Counted from the stretch's first letter, positions 8,377 through 18,520 are shown. The stretch: DNA of 64,000 bases from Paenibacillus timonensis (GCF_009725205.1 NZ_WNZY01000001.1:124001-188000); one strand, 5' to 3'. Translations and numbers: made by a program. The notes: generated from the sequence alone by a model not told the origin.

Positions 8377-9222
8377 TCACTTATGCGGGGCTGACGATGT
8401 TCGATTCCGCGAAGCGGCAATCAGCATCGGAATCGCAATCAGAAGGCTGACCATCACCGGCACAATAGAACCTTCAAGTCCAAAATCGCCTCCGGTGAGA
8501 AGTGGAGCGCCGCTCACGGTTACCGTAAACAGGCCGGTTGCAGGGTGACCGGATACAGGTATTCCAAGCAAAGCTTCAAGCGCATTCCAGGCAAAGTGCA
8601 GCCCCATGGCAAACCACAGGTTCCGTCGCCACAGGAAGGCGGCGCCGAGCAGGACGCCTGCTTCAATGGTAATCGCGAACGCGCTCCATAGAGTTGCCCC
8701 GGTATTCCCGAGGTGGGCTACCCCAAAGAATAAGGAGGTTACAGTGAGTGCCGGCCAGTTACCGAACCATTGACGAATCGCCTGGAACATCAGCCCGCGA
8801 AAGATCAGCTCCTCGATAATGGCAGCGCTTAAGGCACTTTCAATGGATGTGAGTAGAATCAGATTCGTATCCGCAGCAGGGGCCCATTGAAGAGAGTAGC
8901 CCCCCAGAATCACAATCATCAAAGTAGACACAAGAATAAAGATGGCCCCGATGAGGAATCCTTTGCCTGCTTCCACGCCTGCGCGTTGTCGGGATAGTTC
9001 AGAAATGGACCGACGAGCTAAGTACTTCATCGTGAGCCAATAGACGAGGATGCCCCCGATGCTAGCCGTTAGGGTTAACAGAAGGGAGGTGATTCCCTTT
9101 ACATCCCCTGCTAGCAGCCGGAATAATACATCTACGAGAATGATCCCAATCGTGCCTGCGACCATCCAAGTGAGGGGGAAACGGATAAATGAATTTACCT
9201 TGTGTTCAGAAGTGTTCTTCAT
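8377..9222 (-). CDS. CPBP-family intramembrane glutamic protease (Abi/CAAX-like)
   Basis: A 281-residue polytopic membrane protein of about eight helices. It carries the family motifs in order: EELIFR (E137, E138, R142), FFGVAH (H170) and HFAWN (H209, N213), which form the in-membrane active site of CPBP endopeptidases. Bacterial members process prenylated or peptide substrates or give immunity to bacteriocins; the substrate here is unknown. It lies 99 bp downstream of the response regulator gene on the same strand, so it may be a member or target of the two-component operon 11170-9322. Confidence 0.85.
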   Translation of the reverse strand: MKNTSEHKVNSFIRFPLTWMVAGTIGIILVDVLFRLLAGDVKGITSLLLTLTASIGGILVYWLTMKYLARRSISELSRQRAGVEAGKGFLIGAIFILVSTLMIVILGGYSLQWAPAADTNLILLTSIESALSAAIIEELIFRGLMFQAIRQWFGNWPALTVTSLFFGVAHLGNTGATLWSAFAITIEAGVLLGAAFLWRRNLWFAMGLHFAWNALEALLGIPVSGHPATGLFTVTVSGAPLLTGGDFGLEGSIVPVMVSLLIAIPMLIAASRNRTSSAPHK

Positions 9223-9321
9223 GTCTTGCTTCAGCTCCTCTATTGCTTAATGGTTAGGAGTATACGCTGAAAAAGTCATAAAGAGGCAGTGCCGTTTCGT
9301 CATGATTGGGTCAGGACCGGG

Positions 9322-9969
9322 TTATAAATGATCCATGATTCCGGAATCTCGGGCTTTACGGGCGGCTTCCCGTCTCCCTTTCACGTTCAGCTTCGAATAA
9401 ATTGTGGAGACATAATTTTTAACCGTCCCTTCACTAAGAGACAACGCTTCAGCAATGTCTTGATTGCGCAGGCCGGAAGCCAGCTTATGAAGCACGCTCA
9501 TTTCGCGGGGACTGAGTCCGTACTCATTACTCTCTGCGGCGGGGCTGTTGCTCATGTTTTTGATCATTTTACTCGCCATCTCCTGCGTGATTAAAGTTCC
9601 CCCCGCATGAACCACCCGGATGCCGGCGGCCAGGTCCTTGGGATGAATGGCTTTGAGCAGGTACCCCTCCGCACCATGACTTAATGCCGCCACTACATAT
9701 TCGACTTCGCGATAGGAGGTCAACATGATAATTTGGATGGTTGGGAACCGCTCTTTAATCCGTGCCGTTGCGGCAACACCGTCCATGACGGGCATATTGA
9801 TGTCCATGAGCACCACATCCGGCGGAGACTGCTCACAGCATTCAATGGCTTCTTGCCCATTCTTGGCTAACCCCACAACCTCCAAATCTTCTTCCATCGA
9901 AAGGACAATATGGAGACTCTCCAAAATTAATTCCTGATCATCGGCAAGCAGCACTTTAATTTTGGACAT
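9322..9969 (-). CDS. NarL/LuxR-type response regulator
   Basis: A 215-residue regulator with an N-terminal receiver domain (LLADDQE acidic pocket, phosphoacceptor Asp in VVLMDINMP, switch Thr in IIMLTS, Lys in YLLKAIHP) and a C-terminal LuxR HTH (LSPREMSVLHKLASG, then LSLSEGTVKNYVSTIYSKL). The ATG at 9967-9969, preceded by a GGAG about 9 nt upstream, was chosen rather than an in-frame ATG ten codons earlier. It overlaps the end of the histidine kinase gene by 14 bp, which shows translational coupling. The pair resembles DesKR/LiaSR/YdfHI systems. Confidence 0.9.
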   Translation of the reverse strand: MSKIKVLLADDQELILESLHIVLSMEEDLEVVGLAKNGQEAIECCEQSPPDVVLMDINMPVMDGVAATARIKERFPTIQIIMLTSYREVEYVVAALSHGAEGYLLKAIHPKDLAAGIRVVHAGGTLITQEMASKMIKNMSNSPAAESNEYGLSPREMSVLHKLASGLRNQDIAEALSLSEGTVKNYVSTIYSKLNVKGRREAARKARDSGIMDHL

Positions 9970-11170
9970 ACCGCATAACTCCTTTGAGTGGGATTTCACA
10001 TCTAACCTCGGTGACCGTTGTATTCTCCTCTTTAGAAGAAACCCGCAAGCTGCCCCCCATTTGTTCGATCCGATGGTTCATCGTCGTCAAGCCGAAGCCG
10101 TATTCCAGCTTATCCATGGGTTTGCCATTATTTCGAATGATTAATTGCAGCATCGACTCGGAAAATCGAAGCTCCAGATCCAGTTGGGACGCTTTTCCGT
10201 GTTTTAGTGCGTTTGTAAAAGACTCCTGAATGACCCGAAGGATCGCTTGTTGCCCTTCAAAACGCAAGAGTGGCTCGGTACCGACCAGACTCGAATTCAG
10301 GACAATTCCCGTATGCTCCCGGAAACGTTCCACAAGCTCTTCGACCTGTTGTGTAAGACTGGAGTCTTCATCTCCCATCTCGTGAACCCAATTTCTCATT
10401 TCGTCCAGATTTTGTTCGGTCAACGCTCTTAAACGAATTAATCGATCTTTGGCTTCGGCGGGCTTGCGATCCAATAGGGCAATGGAGGCGTCCAGACTCA
10501 TGATGAGGGAGATAAAGGAGTGTCCCAGCGTATCATGAAGTTCTTTGGACATGCGGTTGCGTTCTTCAAGCAGGGTCATTTTCTCGATCTCAGCGGCATA
10601 GAGGGTTAACCGTTTATTTTGCTGCTCGATCTCAGCGGCCATTTCGTTCTTCTGATGATACGCTTTGGCTACGAAGCTGACCCATATCCCGATGAAGCAG
10701 AATAACAGATTGTCTATCCCCATACTAAGGGTCTGCTCCCAAGATGATCCCAGGTAGGTTTGAAAAGTAAAAGGAATCAAAGTCACGGCAGGAATGATCC
10801 AGAGAGTACGTTTATTCAATAAATATCCCATTGTAAGACTCGGCAACAAGTAGTCTGCTTTTGAAGCCAGATCCGGATGGAAGACGGAGTTTATATAATA
10901 AGAACCTCCGAGCAAGAGCTCCAGGATACAAAACCATCCTTTGCTCATTCGCCGCCCAGGGAACCAGAATAGCATTGGGACGATAAATGCAATCATCAGC
11001 CAGATGAAGTTTAACCAGGTTTGGCTCGAAAGTTCACTTACGGTGAAAAACCGGGACGACAGCAATAGATAATGGTAAGAACGGAGAGCGAAGACGCCCC
11101 AGTCCATGAAAGAGAACACAGCCGGCCTCCACCACGCGAGAATGGATTTAAGGTGACGGTTGGCTTGCAT
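9956..11170 (-). CDS. Sensor histidine kinase, HisKA_3 (NarX/DesK) type
   Basis: A 404-residue membrane kinase. Five to six hydrophobic helices fill the first about 150 residues, without a sizeable extracellular sensor domain, so it probably senses the membrane or a membrane partner. A coiled segment follows, then the HisKA_3 dimerisation motif ERNRMSKELHDTLGHSFISL with the phosphorylated His, and a HATPase_c domain (ESFTNALKHGKA as N box, YGFGLTTMNHRIEQMGG as G box). Its 3' end overlaps the response regulator by 14 bp. The likely output includes the downstream CPBP protease, but that is inference from order only. Confidence 0.9.
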   Translation of the reverse strand: MQANRHLKSILAWWRPAVFSFMDWGVFALRSYHYLLLSSRFFTVSELSSQTWLNFIWLMIAFIVPMLFWFPGRRMSKGWFCILELLLGGSYYINSVFHPDLASKADYLLPSLTMGYLLNKRTLWIIPAVTLIPFTFQTYLGSSWEQTLSMGIDNLLFCFIGIWVSFVAKAYHQKNEMAAEIEQQNKRLTLYAAEIEKMTLLEERNRMSKELHDTLGHSFISLIMSLDASIALLDRKPAEAKDRLIRLRALTEQNLDEMRNWVHEMGDEDSSLTQQVEELVERFREHTGIVLNSSLVGTEPLLRFEGQQAILRVIQESFTNALKHGKASQLDLELRFSESMLQLIIRNNGKPMDKLEYGFGLTTMNHRIEQMGGSLRVSSKEENTTVTEVRCEIPLKGVMRYVQN

Positions 11171-11377
11171 AAGGCGACTCCTCCTTGACCAGCAGATCAG
11201 TGCTTCATATAACTACAAACGGAGCGGCATTCTGTTTGCGCGTAGGACTGTTCAAGTAAGGATAACACACGCTTTGAAAGGTGGAAACAAGTCTCATGAA
11301 ACCCTCTTCTCAAGATTATGATATATTTTGGTAGATAACGGGGCTTAACCGGTTTAGTCAAATGGAGGGAAGAGGGG

Positions 11378-11797
11378 ATGGGCATGAGAGTAAAATTAGA
11401 AGGAATTACGGTTTTGGCGCTTGATGTTTCTAGGTTGACTAGCTTTTATCGCGATGTCCTGGGATTTAAAGTGATTGTATCAGAAGAGCATTACACCGAA
11501 TTTGAGAATGATGGCGTGCGTCTGGCCATTTTTTCGGGCCCCTTAATGGCGGATAACACAAACAACCACCATTCTTATGCAGAAGAGCGTAAAGGGCAAG
11601 CCTTTGAGCTTAACTTTGAATGTGACACTCCTGCGGATGTCTATGAGAAGTATGATGATTTTATTTTAAAAGGGGCTACTGGAATAACAGCGCCGAAGGT
11701 GATGCCTTGGGGACATACCACGGGCTTCTTTGCCGATCCGGAAGGCAACATTCATTCTCTCTTTGCGGTTAACCCCGTTACGGCGGCGGATGCCTAA
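11378..11797 (+). CDS. VOC-superfamily (glyoxalase/bleomycin resistance-like) protein
   Basis: A 139-residue protein with the paired beta-alpha-beta-beta-beta modules of the vicinal oxygen chelate fold. ITVLALDVSRLTSFYRDVLG opens the first module, and PWGHTTGFFADPEGNIHSLF closes the second, with a Glu in the FADPEGN position usual for metal binding. The substrate cannot be inferred. Two in-frame starts (11378 and 11384) are both compatible with the GGAGGG at 11364-11369 and AGGGG at 11373-11377. The gene is preceded by about 200 bp without genes, and a second VOC-type gene follows about 100 bp later. Confidence 0.8.
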   Translation: MGMRVKLEGITVLALDVSRLTSFYRDVLGFKVIVSEEHYTEFENDGVRLAIFSGPLMADNTNNHHSYAEERKGQAFELNFECDTPADVYEKYDDFILKGATGITAPKVMPWGHTTGFFADPEGNIHSLFAVNPVTAADA

Positions 11798-11905
11798 TTC
11801 TTAAATTCAGGCGGTCAACGCAATGACACCGATGAACTTCCTGCATGCCTTTCGTCTATATAAGCAAGAAACAAAAAATAGACGAAAATCAGGAAAGAGG
11901 TGTCC

Positions 11906-12349
11906 ATGAACATGGCTGCAAATCATGCAAGAACAGTTCAGCTTACTCCCTATATAACTTTAGAGGGACGTGCGAGAGAGGCCATTCAGTTCTACGAAGA
12001 GGCGATCGGAGCTAAGGTCATTTCCATGATTACTTACGGCGAGATGCCGGAAATGCCCAATACATTTACGGACGATATGAAACGTTTGGTGGCCCACGCC
12101 AAGGTAAAGGTGGGAGACGCGGAGATCATGCTCTCGGATACGCCAGGGGGTTCACCGCTGGGGGAGGGGAAAAGGGTGACGATTTGTATCACGACGAACC
12201 ATGTCGAGCACTCTAGAGCCATTTTTGAGGCCCTGCGGCAAGACGGCGAAATCAATGTTCCGTTTCAAGTGGAATCCTTCAGCCCAGGATTTGGCGATAT
12301 CACGGACAAATTCGGCGTGACGTTCCAAGTTTATACAGAGACGCTTTGA
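11906..12349 (+). CDS. VOC-family protein, PhnB/YjdN-like
   Basis: A 147-residue protein of the PhnB-like (3-demethylubiquinone methyltransferase-like VOC) group. LTPYITLEGRAREAIQFYEE, the VISMITYGEMP loop, AEIMLSDTPGG and a C-terminal FGDITDKFGVTFQVY are hallmarks. Function is unassigned for the group. An in-frame GTG at 11900 overlaps the ribosome site AGGAAAGAGG (11891-11900), so the ATG at 11906, 5 nt after it, is the probable start. It ends just before the terminator at 12377-12413. Confidence 0.8.
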   Translation: MNMAANHARTVQLTPYITLEGRAREAIQFYEEAIGAKVISMITYGEMPEMPNTFTDDMKRLVAHAKVKVGDAEIMLSDTPGGSPLGEGKRVTICITTNHVEHSRAIFEALRQDGEINVPFQVESFSPGFGDITDKFGVTFQVYTETL

Positions 12350-12376
12350 AACGGATCATAAAATAATAAACACTTC

Positions 12377-12413
12377 AAGCACCCTGACATGATGTTGTCA
12401 GGGTGCTTCGTTT
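12377..12413 (+). terminator. Terminator after the PhnB-like gene
   Basis: AAGCACCCTGACA (12377-12389) and TGTCAGGGTGCTT (12396-12408) form a perfect 13-bp stem with a 6-nt loop followed by CGTTT. Confidence 0.8.
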
Positions 12414-12466
12414 AGGATGGGTATAGAAGCACAACAAACGAACCCATTTCGAGGAGGAAATTGTTT

Positions 12467-13633
12467 ATGACGAATTCTAAACCCATCCTTACTGAGAGAA
12501 GCACTGAAATCCGGCCGTTTCACCTCTCTGTGCCGCAAGGAGATCTGGATGACCTTCGGAATCGTTTGGCTCGGACACGTTGGCCGGATGCATTAGGCGA
12601 GGCAGGCTGGAAATATGGGGTTTCACTCGACTATGTGAAAGAGTTGGCAGCTTATTGGCAGAAGGAATACAATTGGCGAAAATTCGAAGCTTGCATCAAT
12701 GAGCATCCTCAATTCACGACAATGATCGATGGAGCCAATATTCACTTTTTACATGTCCGTTCGCCTGAACCGGACGCCTTTCCACTGTTGCTTACTCACG
12801 CCTGGCCCAGTTCGTTTATCGAGTTCTTGGAATTAATCGGTCCGCTCAGCGATCCGCGCAGTCACGGCGGCGATCCGTCGCAAGCCTTCCATTTGGTCAT
12901 ACCTTCCGTGCCTGGTTTTGGGTTCTCGGGACCTGTTCTCGAAGCGGGGTGGGATATCGCTCGTATTTCAAGAGCATGTGATGTCTTAATGAAGCGCTTG
13001 GGTTATTCGGAATATGGTGCACACGGCAGCGATTGCGGCGCACTGGTGTCCAGAGAACTGGGTATTCAAAAGCCGGATGGGCTGCGTGGCATTCATGTGC
13101 TGCAGTTGTTCTCTTTCCCTTCCGGCGATCCGGCGGAGATGGCGGACTTATCGGAAGAAGATCAGCAGAAGCTTCAATTTCTGGCTAATTTTCAGGAAAG
13201 GGCGGGGTTTAACTCAATCCAATCTACACGCCCACAAACCCTCTCCTACGGGCTCTCGGACTCGCCGACGGGTCAGCTTGCTTGGATTGCCGAGTTGTTT
13301 TGCGGCTTTGGCGACCATGTCGATTATATCGACCGGGATGCTTTCCTGACGAATGTCACTTTGTATTGGCTGACGAATACGGCGGAATCATCCGCTCGTT
13401 TGTACTACGAGAATGCGCACAACCAGGGGCACGAGCCGCAAGGACCCAATACGACTCCAACCGGTGTGGCTGTGTTCGGAGATGATTTCAAATCGATCCG
13501 CCGATTTGCTGAACGTGATAATACGAATATTGTGCATTGGTCGGAATTTGAACGTGGTACCCATTTTGCCGCAATGGATGCACCGGACCTTCTCATCCCT
13601 GACATCCAGGCTTTCTTTCGAAGATTCCGTTAA
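12467..13633 (+). CDS. Epoxide hydrolase-family alpha/beta hydrolase
   Basis: A 388-residue protein with the N-terminal EHN domain of microsomal-type epoxide hydrolases (VPQGDLDDLRNRLARTRWPD) and an alpha/beta hydrolase fold. THAWPSSFIEF is the oxyanion HGWP-like motif, AHGSDCGALVS contains the presumed nucleophilic Asp (the usual GGDWG is changed to GSDCG), and GTHFAAMDAPD supplies the catalytic His. The expected reaction is hydrolysis of an epoxide to a diol; the natural substrate is not evident. GAGGAGG at 12451-12457 supports the ATG at 12467. The winged-helix gene follows 43 bp later. Confidence 0.85.
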   Translation: MTNSKPILTERSTEIRPFHLSVPQGDLDDLRNRLARTRWPDALGEAGWKYGVSLDYVKELAAYWQKEYNWRKFEACINEHPQFTTMIDGANIHFLHVRSPEPDAFPLLLTHAWPSSFIEFLELIGPLSDPRSHGGDPSQAFHLVIPSVPGFGFSGPVLEAGWDIARISRACDVLMKRLGYSEYGAHGSDCGALVSRELGIQKPDGLRGIHVLQLFSFPSGDPAEMADLSEEDQQKLQFLANFQERAGFNSIQSTRPQTLSYGLSDSPTGQLAWIAELFCGFGDHVDYIDRDAFLTNVTLYWLTNTAESSARLYYENAHNQGHEPQGPNTTPTGVAVFGDDFKSIRRFAERDNTNIVHWSEFERGTHFAAMDAPDLLIPDIQAFFRRFR

Positions 13634-13676
13634 TACTGGTCTATAATGATGGTTTTCGTAGAAGGGAGATGTAAAC

Positions 13677-14822
13677 ATGGAGGCAGAGGACAAAGTGCGA
13701 AACGAAGGGTTAACAACCGAGAAGGCTACCGGAAAAGTTCTTAATGACCGCGAGTTGAATCGCGCGCTGCTTGCCAGGCAAATGCTGCTTCACCGTGTCA
13801 AGCTCCCTGTCTTAGAGGCCATCGAGAAGCTCGTTGGATTACAGGCACAATCCCCGGACGCCCCTTATTTCGGTTTGTGGTCGCGGCTAGAAGGTTTTCG
13901 GCACGAAGAGCTGTCCCAGCTGTTGCGGGATAGACAGGTTGTACGTATGGCACTCCTGCGTTCGACCCTGCACCTGGTCTCTGCCCGCGACGCTTTGCAA
14001 CTACGCCCTTTGCTGCAGTCCGTCATGGACCGCAGCTTAAGGGGATCCTTTGGCAAACACATTAAGGGGATAGACCTAGAAGCGCTTGCTGCGGCAGGGA
14101 GGGCAATCGTGGAAAAGGAGCCCCTGACGTTTAACGAATTGGGTAAGCGATTAGGTGAACAATGGCCGGGGCTGAATCCGGAAGCAGCAACGGCTGTGAT
14201 CCGAAATCGGGTGCCGTTAGTTCAAATCCCTCCTCGAGGCATATGGGGGGAGAGTGGTCAAGCTGTACATACGACAGTGGAGGCTTGGCTCGGTCAACCT
14301 CTATCCTCATCGCCAGATCTAGATGGGCTCATTCGAAGTTACTTGGCCGCATTCGGACCTGCCACTGTCAGGGATATTCAAGTATGGTCAGGACTTACGC
14401 GAATCCATGAAAGGATCGAATCGCTTCGTCCGCATCTGATCACATTCCGAAATGAACGAGGCGAGGAGTTATTTGATCTGCCGAATGCCCCTCGGCCCGA
14501 TGCTGATTCGCCGTCTGCACCGAGGTTTCTAAGTGAGTTCGATAATATGCTGCTGTCCTATGCAGACCGTAGTCGAATTATGAATGAAAACCACCGCAAA
14601 CGTGTATTCACGTCAAACGGAATCATCCGTGCAACCCTCCTCATTGACGGCTTTGTAGCCGGAACCTGGAAGCTGACAAACGGGCGAGGAGGAGCTGTTC
14701 TGCATATCGAACTCTTCCGCGTACTTTCTAAGCGAGAGTTAGATGCTCTATCTGAGGAGGGGGTTCGTCTGCTACATTTCGCAGCCCCGAATGCGGCTAC
14801 CTCTGATCTTATTTTTCACTAA
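13677..14822 (+). CDS. Winged helix DNA-binding domain (YcaQ/DUF1006-like) protein
   Basis: A 381-residue protein of the large family annotated as winged helix DNA-binding domain-containing. The start LNDRELNRALLARQMLLHRV, the GLQAQSPDAPYFGLWSRLEG segment and RMALLRSTLHLVSARDA are characteristic. Related YcaQ/AlkX proteins are DNA glycosylases that act on crosslinks, but many members of this branch have no tested function and the catalytic motif of YcaQ is not obvious here. GGGAGATG lies about 8 nt before the ATG. It follows the epoxide hydrolase by 43 bp and probably shares its transcript. Confidence 0.75.
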   Translation: MEAEDKVRNEGLTTEKATGKVLNDRELNRALLARQMLLHRVKLPVLEAIEKLVGLQAQSPDAPYFGLWSRLEGFRHEELSQLLRDRQVVRMALLRSTLHLVSARDALQLRPLLQSVMDRSLRGSFGKHIKGIDLEALAAAGRAIVEKEPLTFNELGKRLGEQWPGLNPEAATAVIRNRVPLVQIPPRGIWGESGQAVHTTVEAWLGQPLSSSPDLDGLIRSYLAAFGPATVRDIQVWSGLTRIHERIESLRPHLITFRNERGEELFDLPNAPRPDADSPSAPRFLSEFDNMLLSYADRSRIMNENHRKRVFTSNGIIRATLLIDGFVAGTWKLTNGRGGAVLHIELFRVLSKRELDALSEEGVRLLHFAAPNAATSDLIFH

Positions 14823-14901
14823 TCCGTTGGATATAGAAGGCTTCGGTATTCGAAGGTATAATAAGGCCAGGACTCGAATTCCCGTCACCGGAGGTCGATA
14901 T

Positions 14902-15819
14902 ATGAAGCTGGACCGCTTGCTTGCGATTACGATGACATTGTTGAATCAGCCCCGCGTCAGCGCTACGGACCTGGCCAAGCGACATGAAGTTTCACTGCGA
15001 ACGATCTATCGCGACATGGAAGCGATCAATCAAGCGGGGATTCCCATCGTATCTTTTGCCGGATCGGATGGGGGGTATGAGATTATGCAGGGCTACCGAT
15101 TGGAGAAGCAGGTATTATCCTTGGATGACTTCTCCTCCATCTGCTCTGCCTTGCGCGGGGTGCGTTCCGCGACCGATCATTCCGAAATCGATCGATTAAT
15201 TGAGCGGATTGGTGCGTTAATGCCCGAACAGAACATCACCAGAGACCCGATTCATGTGGATCTCGATTTCAAGCCGGCCCCCAACGATAAAGTGCATATC
15301 GCTCCGTTACATCAGGCCATCAAAGACCTTCACCTCATTTCATTTACCTATCTGGATAACAAAGGTTCGGAAACCGAGCGCACACTGGAACCGATGGGGC
15401 TGTTCCTTAAGGGATATATTTGGTATGTCTATGGCTATTGTCTGACACGGAAGGATTTCCGCGTATTTCGCTTGTCCCGTATCGGGGAGCTGAGGATTTT
15501 ACCGGAACATTTTGTGAGGCGAAACTATACGCTGCAGGATGTCGAACAACAGTTCATGAATCGAGCTGATTTCAAGAAGGTACGGGCGGTACTCCGCTTT
15601 CAACCGGAAATGAAGACACGGGTTCGCGATGAATTCGGCTTCGATGAAGTCCTCGTCAATTCGGACGAAACCTTGTCACTCATCACCTATTTCTCGTCCA
15701 TGGAACGAGCGCTCCAGAAAATCCTGAGTTACGGCAGTGGGGTAAAGGTGATAGAACCCGCGGAATTGATCCTGAATATGCAGCGTCAAATCGAGAAGAT
15801 GTCTCAGCTCTATGGCTAA
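14902..15819 (+). CDS. YafY-type transcriptional regulator with HTH_11 and WYL domains
   Basis: A 305-residue regulator. The N-terminal winged helix (KLDRLLAITMTLLNQPRVSA, then HEVSLRTIYRDMEAINQAG) binds DNA; the C-terminal WYL domain (residues about 135-215, SFTYLDNKGSETERTLEP, then KGYIWYVYGYC and FRVFRLSRI) senses a ligand, and a WCX extension follows. GGAGG at 14890-14894 fixes the start at 14902. It is one of three WYL regulators in this window (also 38067-39041 and 53746-54717). The target is probably local: the winged-helix gene upstream or the reductase downstream. Confidence 0.85.
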   Translation: MKLDRLLAITMTLLNQPRVSATDLAKRHEVSLRTIYRDMEAINQAGIPIVSFAGSDGGYEIMQGYRLEKQVLSLDDFSSICSALRGVRSATDHSEIDRLIERIGALMPEQNITRDPIHVDLDFKPAPNDKVHIAPLHQAIKDLHLISFTYLDNKGSETERTLEPMGLFLKGYIWYVYGYCLTRKDFRVFRLSRIGELRILPEHFVRRNYTLQDVEQQFMNRADFKKVRAVLRFQPEMKTRVRDEFGFDEVLVNSDETLSLITYFSSMERALQKILSYGSGVKVIEPAELILNMQRQIEKMSQLYG

Positions 15820-15833
15820 GACTGAGATCTAGA

Positions 15834-15893
15834 TAAAAGAGGGTGCCCCGAATGGCAGAGCAATTGCTCTGCTTTCGAGGCACTCTTTTCTGT
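15834..15893. terminator. Bidirectional terminator between WYL regulator and aldo/keto reductase
   Basis: AAAAGAGGGTGCC (15835-15847) pairs with GGCACTCTTTT at the right end, enclosing a perfect internal palindrome GCAGAGCAATTGCTCTGC. T tracts flank both sides, so it can serve both convergent genes. Confidence 0.75.
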
Positions 15894-15912
15894 TTATTTT
15901 ATCGTTCTAGGC

Positions 15913-16882
<970 letters not shown>

Positions 16883-16993
16883 TCAACCGTCTGAAAAAAG
16901 TTTTCGGATATTGAAACAAGGCTCCTCCAATAAATGTTACGGTAGTATAATAGATTGAATACACCTTAGAGAACTGAGAGGAATGACCTAAAC

Positions 16994-17527
16994 ATGCCGA
17001 TCCAATACCGATTTTACGAAACGCTGACGGACTCCGCTCTTTTAGAAGGGGTATGGGATTTGCTATGCCGTTACGATCATGAATTTATACCGCCGCTGTC
17101 CGCCCGTGAGCATACGGATCAGTCCGATTTAACCAATGGCTCCGCGGGAACTCAAGAGCCGAAGCGATACTTTGAAGAATTGAAAGAGCAATCTTGTTGG
17201 CTGGCAGAGGATCAAGAACGAGTGATCGGGTTCATGTCCTTTCGCCCGCATTATGTGTATGAAGATAGGGATGACCATGTGGACACGCTTTATGTGACGA
17301 CCGTGATTGTGGATCAGGCGTATCGAAGCCAAGGAATCACGACGCACTTGTATGCGGAACTAGAGAGAATTGCGAAGCAAAGGAAACGACCCATGATGAC
17401 GAGGACTTGGTCAACGAACGAAGGCCATATTCGAGTCTTAAACAAAATCAGCATGCAGGAAATCAAGCGGATCAAAGACGGACGAGGCCCTGGGGTGGAT
17501 ACCGTTTATTACCGCAAGGATATTTAG
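16994..17527 (+). CDS. GNAT-family N-acetyltransferase
   Basis: A 177-residue protein with the GNAT fold. CWLAEDQERVIGFMSFRP is beta 2-3, LYVTTVIVDQAYRSQGITTHL contains the acetyl-CoA pyrophosphate loop (R-S-Q-G-I/T, a slightly altered RxxGxG/A), and RTWSTNEGHIRVLNKISM is the usual motif B with the NxxxxxxY-like end. The acceptor substrate is unknown. The start is preceded by GAGAGGAATG about 8 nt upstream. The next gene begins 17 bp downstream with its own AGGAGG, so they are almost certainly cotranscribed. Confidence 0.85.
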   Translation: MPIQYRFYETLTDSALLEGVWDLLCRYDHEFIPPLSAREHTDQSDLTNGSAGTQEPKRYFEELKEQSCWLAEDQERVIGFMSFRPHYVYEDRDDHVDTLYVTTVIVDQAYRSQGITTHLYAELERIAKQRKRPMMTRTWSTNEGHIRVLNKISMQEIKRIKDGRGPGVDTVYYRKDI

Positions 17528-17544
17528 GAGGAAGAGACAACATC

Positions 17545-18453
17545 ATGAACAGCAAACGATCCTTATGGCAGAAGCTTCAGGCCTACAAGCTTCACAACAA
17601 TGTGTATGTCGTTATGATGTTAGCCGTAAGCGTACTGGGCTCCATCTTGATTTACGTATCCCCAATGCGACACAACCGCTTCGTCCCTGAGTTAGCGCTG
17701 GCTTGCGCCACTTCGTTGCTCGCCTCCATCTTCTCCCTCATCTCCGATATTTATGTCAAATATAAAAATCAAGAAAACGATAAGCTCCTGGAAGGGATCC
17801 ACGAGTTTGGCATCAATGATCTTCATTTCAATAAGCTGCAGTTGTTGGAGCATTTGCTGAAAACTTGCGACCGAGAAGTCTGGGTCTCGGGATACCGCTT
17901 GATTCTGACTAGCAAGATATCCCCCAGCTTGTCGCAGGCGATCAAGCAAGGCGCTGTTCTCAAGATCTTGATCTCCCCTCCCTGGATGGACGGGTTCCAA
18001 TTGGTTTACGGTGAGAACGATCGGGTAATCGACAACTACTGTAAAGTGTTCAGTGCAATCGCCAAGGCTTGCCGAGAGGCGGGTCGTCCCGTTGAGCAAG
18101 TGTGCGAGGTGCGGTTTACGAGGAAACCGTTGTTTAGCGATACTTATAAAGTAGATCTACATATCGTGACCGGGCCTTACATGCATAATCGGGATGAAGA
18201 CGATCAACGGATTACGGCCAACGATTTTTTCACCTATAATTTGATCAAAAAAAGTCGTCTCTACCATTTAGTCGAGAACGAGTATATAACCTTGTGGGAA
18301 GAAGCGGACAGCGTCCTGACATGGGAAGATTATGCGAAGGTTTCCGAGCAAATTCGAATTCAAGACCTGCGGGAAAAGGAGAAAATTGAACTCATGAAAG
18401 AGGCTAGCCAGCCGATGGGTTCCGTTAGGGAGATAGGTGTGAAAGTCGGGTAA
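17545..18453 (+). CDS. Uncharacterised two-TM protein with a cytoplasmic PLD-like domain
   Basis: A 302-residue protein that I cannot name. Two hydrophobic helices (about 20-38 and 47-70) are followed by a soluble domain. Within it, LHFNKLQLLEHLLKTC, REVWVSGYRLILTSKI, then a run of helical residues ending GAVLKILISPPWMDG resembles half of a phospholipase D/nuclease fold, and TANDFFTYNLIKKSRL with NEYITLWEEAD resembles its end. The HKD catalytic motif is absent, so it may be a nucleotide- or lipid-sensing module rather than an enzyme. The C-terminal 40 residues are charged and coiled. TAGGAGGAAGAG precedes ATG 17545; the GNAT gene is 17 bp upstream. Confidence 0.6.
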   Translation: MNSKRSLWQKLQAYKLHNNVYVVMMLAVSVLGSILIYVSPMRHNRFVPELALACATSLLASIFSLISDIYVKYKNQENDKLLEGIHEFGINDLHFNKLQLLEHLLKTCDREVWVSGYRLILTSKISPSLSQAIKQGAVLKILISPPWMDGFQLVYGENDRVIDNYCKVFSAIAKACREAGRPVEQVCEVRFTRKPLFSDTYKVDLHIVTGPYMHNRDEDDQRITANDFFTYNLIKKSRLYHLVENEYITLWEEADSVLTWEDYAKVSEQIRIQDLREKEKIELMKEASQPMGSVREIGVKVG

Positions 18454-18484
18454 TAAATCGCAAACGGACGCGCGTAACCTCTCG

Positions 18485-18514
18485 TTGATGGTGGATAAGT
18501 GGTGTGGTTATAAT
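18485..18514 (+). promoter_or_regulatory. Strong sigma-A promoter placing transcription start on the ATG
   Basis: TTGATG (18485-18490), an 18-bp spacer and a perfect TATAAT (18509-18514) stand just ahead of the ATG at 18521. Normal spacing puts the transcript start at about 18521, which is the A of the ATG, so the mRNA would be leaderless. No Shine-Dalgarno sequence other than AGGGGT, overlapping the start region, is present. Confidence 0.5.
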
Positions 18515-18520
18515 AGGGGT

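Noticed and set aside
15683..15883. Small minus-strand frame crossing the terminator between the WYL regulator and AKR
   Set aside because: It runs through a rho-independent terminator and has no ribosome site.
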